Positions 58,316 to 64,000 of a DNA stretch of 64,000 bases are shown piece after piece. The translations under genes were made by a program, and so were the position numbers. A model generated the notes under the pieces. It saw only the letters and a list, made by a program, of their open reading frames with translations, was not told where the DNA came from and did no database searches. The stretch's first letter is position 1, and each line of letters starts with the position of its first letter. This DNA is from Solanum dulcamara (lineage: Eukaryota > Streptophyta > Magnoliopsida > Solanales > Solanaceae), in the NCBI RefSeq assembly GCF_947179165.1, contig NC_077246.1:67434921-67498920 (forward strand). The letters run 5' to 3'.

Positions 58316-61300
58316 TTAGCCACTGTTGCTTGAACTACTTCCAGGCATAAGTTCTCTCAACATAGCCACAACTTGCAACATATTAGGCCTTTTTGATGCA
58401 AAATCCTCTACACATTGCATTGTTATCTCTAAGTACCTTACCATCTCTTTAACTTCTACTACTTCTGCTTCATCATTCCCTTTAGTCACTGATAACAATT
58501 CTTGATCAATTACTTCCATTGATTTCCCTTCTCTTACTTTCATTTTCACCCATCCTACCAAGTTTGTGTCACCAAAATCTTCCTTATCTGTTGGCCTTTT
58601 ACCCGTTAAGAGTTCAAGAAGCACGACTCCAAATGAGTAAACATCCCCCTTTGCAGTGCACCTAAAACTCTGATAGTACTCAGGTGGTACATATCCTGGT
58701 GTACCTGCTAGTGTGGACACGCTGAGGTGTGTGTCCAGCGCGCTTATGAGCCTTGCCATGCCAAAATCAGACACCCTGGCATCCATTTCGTTGTCTAGTA
58801 GCACATTGCTTGACTTCATGTCGCGGTGTATGATGTGTGGGATGCAATTGTGGTGAAGGAAGCAGAGTCCTTTGGCTGCTCCTCTGGCTATTTTTTTCCT
58901 TTCCTCCCATGTTAGGATCCTTCTATCACGCGTTCTTGTCTTCCCATGTAGCATTTCTTCAAGGCTGCCATATTCCATGAACTCATAAACTAGAAGTCTT
59001 TCCTCACCAACCTTGCAGTATCCCAACAGGGGTACAAGGTTCTTATGCTTGATCTTTCCTAATGTCTCCATTTCAGCCATGAATTCTCGGTCACCTTGGC
59101 AACTTAACCTGATGAGTTTCTTGATTGCAACACTTGATCCATCCTTCAATGTTGCCTTGAAGACTTCTCCGAATCCTCCAGAGCCGATGAGACTGGCAGC
59201 TGAGAATCCATTTGTGGCCTCGATCAACTGTGAGAATTTGAGCTTCCTAAGTTGTCTTTGGAAAGTGGCTACATTGATGCTTAATGGCTCCTTCTCTTTG
59301 TCAATCTTCCATGTTGAAGCTGCATAATTAGTACTCAGACTACTAAGCATTTTCACTCCTTCAGCCTCTCTTCGCCTTGCGCGCATAGCAATAGCCCAAA
59401 CAATCAAAATGCACACTGAGGCAATGGAGATGAGAATTCCAAGAACAATGCTATTAGCCCAAGATGCAGCTGAGCTTCTTTTTCCTCCTCCTCCTCCATC
59501 TCCATTTGTATTCGTGGCAGGTGAGCTATATTGGCATTCGGACAACGGAACCCCACAGAGTCCAGGATTGTTTGCATATTGGCTTGCAGGAAGTGTACTG
59601 AGCTGACCCCTTTGTGGAATTTGTCCTGTCAATTCATTGTACGACAAGTCAATTTGCACCAAGAAAGAAAGCAGCGAAAATGAATCAGGAATTTGACCCT
59701 GCAATCTGTTATGTGATGCATCAAACACTCCCAAATTCTTTAGCCCTCCAAGTGATGAAGGAATCTCTCCTGACAAATGGTTGTGTGATATAACAAGAAC
59801 TTGCAAAGCTATCATGTCACCAAATTCATCAGGTATTTTCCCTCGAAGCTCGTTGTAAGAAAGATCAAGGTACTCGATAGTCTGATACCGAGTAAAAGCA
59901 CTAAGAACTGGACCAGAATACAGCCTAGTGAAATCACAACTCTTTAGTGATGGAACCTGTAAAAGCCTTTCAGGATGAATTCCATAGAACTCGAGCAATC
60001 CTCCAACACCTCTGCACGAATTTCCCACATTTCGAACAAACACCAAAGTGTTACCTGATAGAATCCCACTCAATGCTTTAGCTCCTTGCTGCCTACCAAG
60101 TCGCGGTGGGATCTCCCCCGTTAGCCTATTGCTGCTCAAATCCAACCAAACCAAGCTACTACAATTCACCAATTCACTTGGAATCTGACCACTCAAGCTG
60201 TTATTTGCTAGTTGCAAAACAGCCAGCCTTGAAAGATGGCTAAATTCTTTAGGAATCTCACCACTTAGTCCATTACTTGTGAGGGAAATCCACTCAAGAT
60301 TACCACAATTAAATAATTCAACAGGAATTTTCCCACTCAAGTAGTTATTATTAAGAATAAGATTCTTCAAATTGCTGCATTTTCCCAACTCCGCTGGTAT
60401 ATTCCCTTCCAGACTATTGTACCAAGCAATAAGCTGCTCAAGATTCTCAAGTTTTCCTAAGTCTGATGGAATTGAACCATTCAAATAGTTCAAGCTAAAA
60501 TCAATTGTTTTAAGCTGTGAACATTGAGACAGTTGAGATGGAATTGGACCATAAAGTGAATTATCTGGTGCTCTCAGCTCTTCCAATGAAGAAGCTCCAG
60601 GGCATAAATCTGGTGGAATTATCCCATTGATCATGTTGGAGCTAAAGTCTACGACACGGAGTTTCTTGCAGAATGAAAGGGAAGCAGGAAATGAACCAGA
60701 AATCTTGTTACTACTCATTTGCAAAATCTCTAAAGAACCTAAATTCTGTAGGATGGAATCAGGAAATGGACCGGTTAGATTATTGTTCGACAAATCAAGA
60801 TTCTGTAGAGAAGAACATGATGAGAAGGAATTAGGAATAGAACCAGTAATATTGTTATTAGAAAGCTTTAGTTCCACAAGTGAACTACAAGATTTTCCTA
60901 ATTCAGACGGTATCCAACCAGATAAATGATTCTTAGAAAGATCCAATCTTTGCAAGCTTTTAAGCTCACCAAAAGAAGTTGGAATTGAACCAGAGAAATA
61001 ATTCTCAGCCAAAACCAATTCTTCAAGTGTTGTACAATTAGATAAAGCAGAAGGAATTGAATCCATTATCTGATTCCCTGACAAATCGAGACGTAACAAG
61101 GAATTACATGTCTCAATCTTGATATCAGAAATTGAACCTGTGAGATTATTATAGTCCATTGCAAGATACTGCAACTTATCAGTATGCAACAAGAAATTCT
61201 GAGGCAAAGAACCTGTTATGTTATTGAAAGAAAGACTAACATATTCAAGATTTGGGCATTTTGTAAAGAAATTCTCAGGTACAAAGCCTGCTAAGCCAGT

Positions 61301-61699
61301 GAATGAAAGTTCAAGTTGTTTCAAACTATAAGGGAGCTGACTTAAAGATGTTGAGGCATTTACATAGAAGGAATTAGAAGACAGATTAAGGACAGTTAAC
61401 ATATCTAGAGAATTGAAAGGAGAAAAAGAAACCTCTCCAACAAGTTCAGATTGTTGAAGATCAAGATTTGTAACTCTTCCAAGACTATTGCAAGTTACAC
61501 CATTCCATGAACATGGATTATTTTTATCTTGCCATCCTGATAAAACACCAGAAGGGTCTTTTTGTATCATTTTCTTGAACAACAAGAGTGATTCAGCATC
61601 AGTTTTAATGGAGGAAGCAACCGTGTTTTCGGATACAAGAATCAAGACAAAAGCCAAGAAAATGATCAATGTTAAATGCTTTGAATTGGTGTTGTCCAT
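58316..61699 (-). CDS. BRL2: BRI1-like LRR receptor kinase, BRL2/VASCULAR HIGHWAY 1 type
   Basis: An intronless gene of 1127 codons from ATG 61699. The frame is open 64 codons further, to ATG 61891, but the signal peptide follows ATG 61699 ([22 protein letters not shown]), and Arabidopsis BRL2 is 1143 residues. A paired-cysteine cap ([10 protein letters not shown]) precedes about two dozen LRRs. These are interrupted by the island domain ([30 protein letters not shown]). The membrane helix contains [20 protein letters not shown]. The kinase has GSGGFG (839-844), Lys860, HRDMKSSN (958-965), DFG (978-980) and PPEY. The kinase and island are strikingly close to VH1/BRL2, which acts in vein patterning and, unlike BRI1, is not thought to bind brassinolide. 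All catalytic residues are present. Confidence 0.94.
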   Translation of the reverse strand: MDNTNSKHLTLIIFLAFVLILVSENTVASSIKTDAESLLLFKKMIQKDPSGVLSGWQDKNNPCSWNGVTCNSLGRVTNLDLQQSELVGEVSFSPFNSLDMLTVLNLSSNSFYVNASTSLSQLPYSLKQLELSFTGLAGFVPENFFTKCPNLEYVSLSFNNITGSLPQNFLLHTDKLQYLAMDYNNLTGSISDIKIETCNSLLRLDLSGNQIMDSIPSALSNCTTLEELVLAENYFSGSIPTSFGELKSLQRLDLSKNHLSGWIPSELGKSCSSLVELKLSNNNITGSIPNSFSSCSSLQNLDLSNNNLTGPFPDSILQNLGSLEILQMSSNKISGSFPASLSFCKKLRVVDFSSNMINGIIPPDLCPGASSLEELRAPDNSLYGPIPSQLSQCSQLKTIDFSLNYLNGSIPSDLGKLENLEQLIAWYNSLEGNIPAELGKCSNLKNLILNNNYLSGKIPVELFNCGNLEWISLTSNGLSGEIPKEFSHLSRLAVLQLANNSLSGQIPSELVNCSSLVWLDLSSNRLTGEIPPRLGRQQGAKALSGILSGNTLVFVRNVGNSCRGVGGLLEFYGIHPERLLQVPSLKSCDFTRLYSGPVLSAFTRYQTIEYLDLSYNELRGKIPDEFGDMIALQVLVISHNHLSGEIPSSLGGLKNLGVFDASHNRLQGQIPDSFSLLSFLVQIDLSYNELTGQIPQRGQLSTLPASQYANNPGLCGVPLSECQYSSPATNTNGDGGGGGKRSSAASWANSIVLGILISIASVCILIVWAIAMRARRREAEGVKMLSSLSTNYAASTWKIDKEKEPLSINVATFQRQLRKLKFSQLIEATNGFSAASLIGSGGFGEVFKATLKDGSSVAIKKLIRLSCQGDREFMAEMETLGKIKHKNLVPLLGYCKVGEERLLVYEFMEYGSLEEMLHGKTRTRDRRILTWEERKKIARGAAKGLCFLHHNCIPHIIHRDMKSSNVLLDNEMDARVSDFGMARLISALDTHLSVSTLAGTPGYVPPEYYQSFRCTAKGDVYSFGVVLLELLTGKRPTDKEDFGDTNLVGWVKMKVREGKSMEVIDQELLSVTKGNDEAEVVEVKEMVRYLEITMQCVEDFASKRPNMLQVVAMLRELMPGSSSSNSG

Positions 61700-64000
61700 G
61701 ATCAATATAGAGAAAATAGATAGATGGATAGATAGAAAAGATGAAAGATGAAAGAAGAGAGAGCTTAGAGAGTAAGCTTTAGTGAGTGTTGGAAGATGAT
61801 TGTGTTTTTTTTTTGAAGGGAAAATGAATGTCAAAAGGAACACAAAAGGAGTAAAGAGAGAGTGCTTACTATGATGAGAAAAATTCCTCATGGTGCAAAG
61901 CAGAAGAGCTAACTTTTGAAAAAGTAATTGTCTTTCCTTTTTTAATTTCTTTTAAAAATTTTGTATTTGTGTACAACAACCTAGTATAATTCTACAAATA
62001 GAATCTAGGGAAAAGATAATGTATACGCATATCTTACTCTTATCATGATAAATACAAGCATTACTTTCGATAGAACCCTCAGCTCAAGTAAAAGCATTTG
62101 TGTTTGTGTATTGTTATTTTTTTAAAGTTTTGTTGTTGTGTACAACAACAACTGGTCAGTATAATTTTGTAAGTGTGGTCTGAGAAGGATAATGTATACG
62201 CATATTTTATCCTATTTTGGGAGATAGAGAGGTTATTTCCAGCAAATAAAAGCGTTTGTGTTTGTTTATTGCTAATTGTTTTTAATTCTATAATAACAAC
62301 TCAGTGCAATCCACAAGTAGGATGTGAAGAGGGTAACGCAAACCTTACTCCAACTTGAGAAATAAAATGATAGTTTTCAATAGACCTGCGGCTCAAGTAA
62401 AGTTTGTGTATTGTTAATTATTTTAATAAAGATTTTTGTAAATTGAAAAAAGGAAGGAACATAAGAGGAATAAAAAAAAAGTAATGAATTTGAAGTATTG
62501 GACTAAAGTCTTGGTAGGTGATGTAATTTTAATAGTGTAAAACCAATTAATATTCTTTTCCTTTTTTTCCTTTGTAGGTCCATATACTTAGATACTTTAA
62601 GGATATAGAATCATATATTTTTCAAATATCATAATTATATATATTTTCTCATTTAACACCAAAAGTATTTTCTTTTAGACTTTTCTCATGACAAATTATT
62701 GTTCATCTACCTCATTTTATATGACAATACTATCATTAATCATCTTTCCTCTAATAATGATTTCTCGAAAATGTTTAATATTTTTAATTATGAGAATTAT
62801 TATTTTATAATACTTTATATGTAACTTTTCAATATAGACAACATTGACCTAAGAAAGCCTTACGTTTTCACAAAAATTACAAAATCGAACAATTAGGAGG
62901 ATATTCGAATCTCAAAAAGAGGTTAATTGTAACGTATAGATAACAATTCATTATCGTACATCTTTCTTTATATTCCAAAAACAAAATCAAAATTTATCAG
63001 AAAAATCGAGAAGAAGTCAATATGATTTTCAAAAGTCAACCTAATTATTAATTCAGAATTATTAGATAGCTAGCACATTTAATTTTTTAAAAAAATGTGA
63101 AAATCAGAATATTTAAATTAAGGATAAAAATTAAAATATTTTAACACTGATCCAAACACCAAAATCCAAAATTGGGTAAAAATAAAAGATTTTAATAAAT
63201 GAGATAATGAAAGAACAAAATATAAATGCATAAAAGACGGGAAGATTTGACTTTTGGTCAAAAAGAAAGTATGTGGGGGCTACAGACAAAAAGTCTATCC
63301 AAGATCGGTGCTGTTTTAAAAGAGAAAAAAAAAAGTTTTTTTACACAAATAGCCAAGTGAATTTAGGGTGTGGTCGGTACGAAGGAAAATATTTTTTATT
63401 ATTTTTTCCATAAAATAAGTTGAGTTTTTATTTATTTTTTAATATTTAATAAATAAGTAATTTTTTTTAATTTTAAAAGTTTTTATATGTAATATTGCAA
63501 AATATTATAGAGGTGGAAGCGAGTGCGGAGTGGGGAGTGTGGCAATTAGGGCCGGAGCTAGAAGTTCCGGTACTAATTCGATCGAATTTAGTAATTTTTG
63601 CTCAAATAATATATTTGTATTAATAAGTTTATTTAAATTTAGAACCTAGTTATTAACATTTGAAATTATCGTTATAAAATTTAAGATCAAAATTAAGGCT
63701 TTGCCTCTAGTGGTGGGGGAGGGATAGTCAAGTGATAGGGGTTGTGGATTTTGGATCGATGAAGATTGGAGAGGTTACGATAAATCTAAAACATCACTTA
63801 TGAACTTGTTTTTTCTATTTTCATTAAGTAAGTTATTTTCCTCTCATTTTTAATGAACTTGTTTTTCTAAAAAAAATATTTTTTTAAAAATTTTGTCAAA
63901 CCAAACTTGATAAAATTAGAAAACATTTTTCCACACCAAACACAGTAACTTACTTTGTATATTTTTCCAATCAACATATATCGGCTATTTTCAAATCAAA
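61700..64000. other. BRL2 5' flank and window edge
   Basis: No gene. After the open leader, three tandem LINE-tail copies lie at 61972-62400. The rest is AT-rich. Bases about 63365-63950 start GGGTGTGGTCGGTACGAAGG and end CCACACCAAACACAG, weak inverted ends of a composite MITE, with a GCCGGAGCTAGAAG-type scrap inside (63550). Confidence 0.45.
61972..62400 (-). repeat. Three tandem copies of the LINE-tail repeat upstream of BRL2
   Basis: Copies at about 61972-62090, 62136-62250 and 62283-62400 each read ACAACAAC, CAGTATAATTYT or CAGTGCAATCC, then AATGTATACGCATAT or ACGCAAACC, CTTACTC, and end CCTCAGCTCAAGTAAA or GCGGCTCAAGTAAA. They are separated by a GTGTTTGTGTATTG spacer that is also repeated. 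Confidence 0.75.

Overview
This is plant nuclear DNA: AT-rich, with intron-containing genes whose splice sites are clear and whose proteins are all plant families, in a background of plant transposable elements. Several repeats are ones I associate with Solanaceae (Au-type SINEs, CAACAA-tailed LINE/SINE ends, short MITEs with GAGCYYGTTTGG or GGCGGAGCC termini). A Solanum-like genome (tomato or potato group) is the best guess; this is inferred from repeat style and protein similarity, not from a database search.

Layout. 1-1179: decayed 3' end of a Ty1/copia element with its LTR. 1960-5904: tandem zeatin O-glucosyltransferase-like locus, with one broken copy, 3' scraps and one intact intronless gene. 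6709-7766: non-autonomous hAT-like element with a Tourist-like MITE nested inside. 8124-15880 (minus): an 11-exon IAR1-type ZIP metal transporter, fully reconstructed here. 16445-17165: RTE-type LINE remnant interrupted by a short retro-inserted fragment. 17746-18915 (minus): ANTH-domain clathrin assembly protein. 19862-22238 (plus): OBERON-like PHD protein with six 27-residue repeats and no C-terminal coiled coil. 22.2-27.2 kb: gene-poor. 27245-29330 (minus): BPC (GAGA-binding) transcription factor whose own leader is full of GA repeats. 30.0-33.8 kb: repeat-rich, including a Stowaway MITE split by a LINE tail. 33818-37510 (minus): 7-exon G-type lectin S-receptor kinase. 40792-43167 (minus): PPR protein. 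45.7-47.6 kb: repeats. 48646-52459 (plus): 3-exon MALE STERILITY 1-type PHD regulator. 53894-55779 (minus): 3-exon CASP-like membrane protein. 58316-61699 (minus): BRL2/VH1-type LRR receptor kinase. 61.97-62.40 kb: three tandem copies of a LINE-tail repeat just upstream of it.

The genes are unrelated single loci, not a cluster or operon. Shared themes are loose: hormone biology (cytokinin O-glucosylation, auxin-conjugate and zinc homeostasis through IAR1, a BRI1-family receptor), chromatin or transcription regulators (OBERON-like, BPC, MS1) and receptor kinases. I found no CRISPR array, rRNA, confident tRNA or other clearly undescribed system. The most original observations are structural: the repeat-expanded, C-terminally truncated OBERON-like gene, the GA-rich leader of the GA-binding BPC gene with a duplicated piece of its leader intron upstream, and several dated nested insertions with readable target-site duplications.
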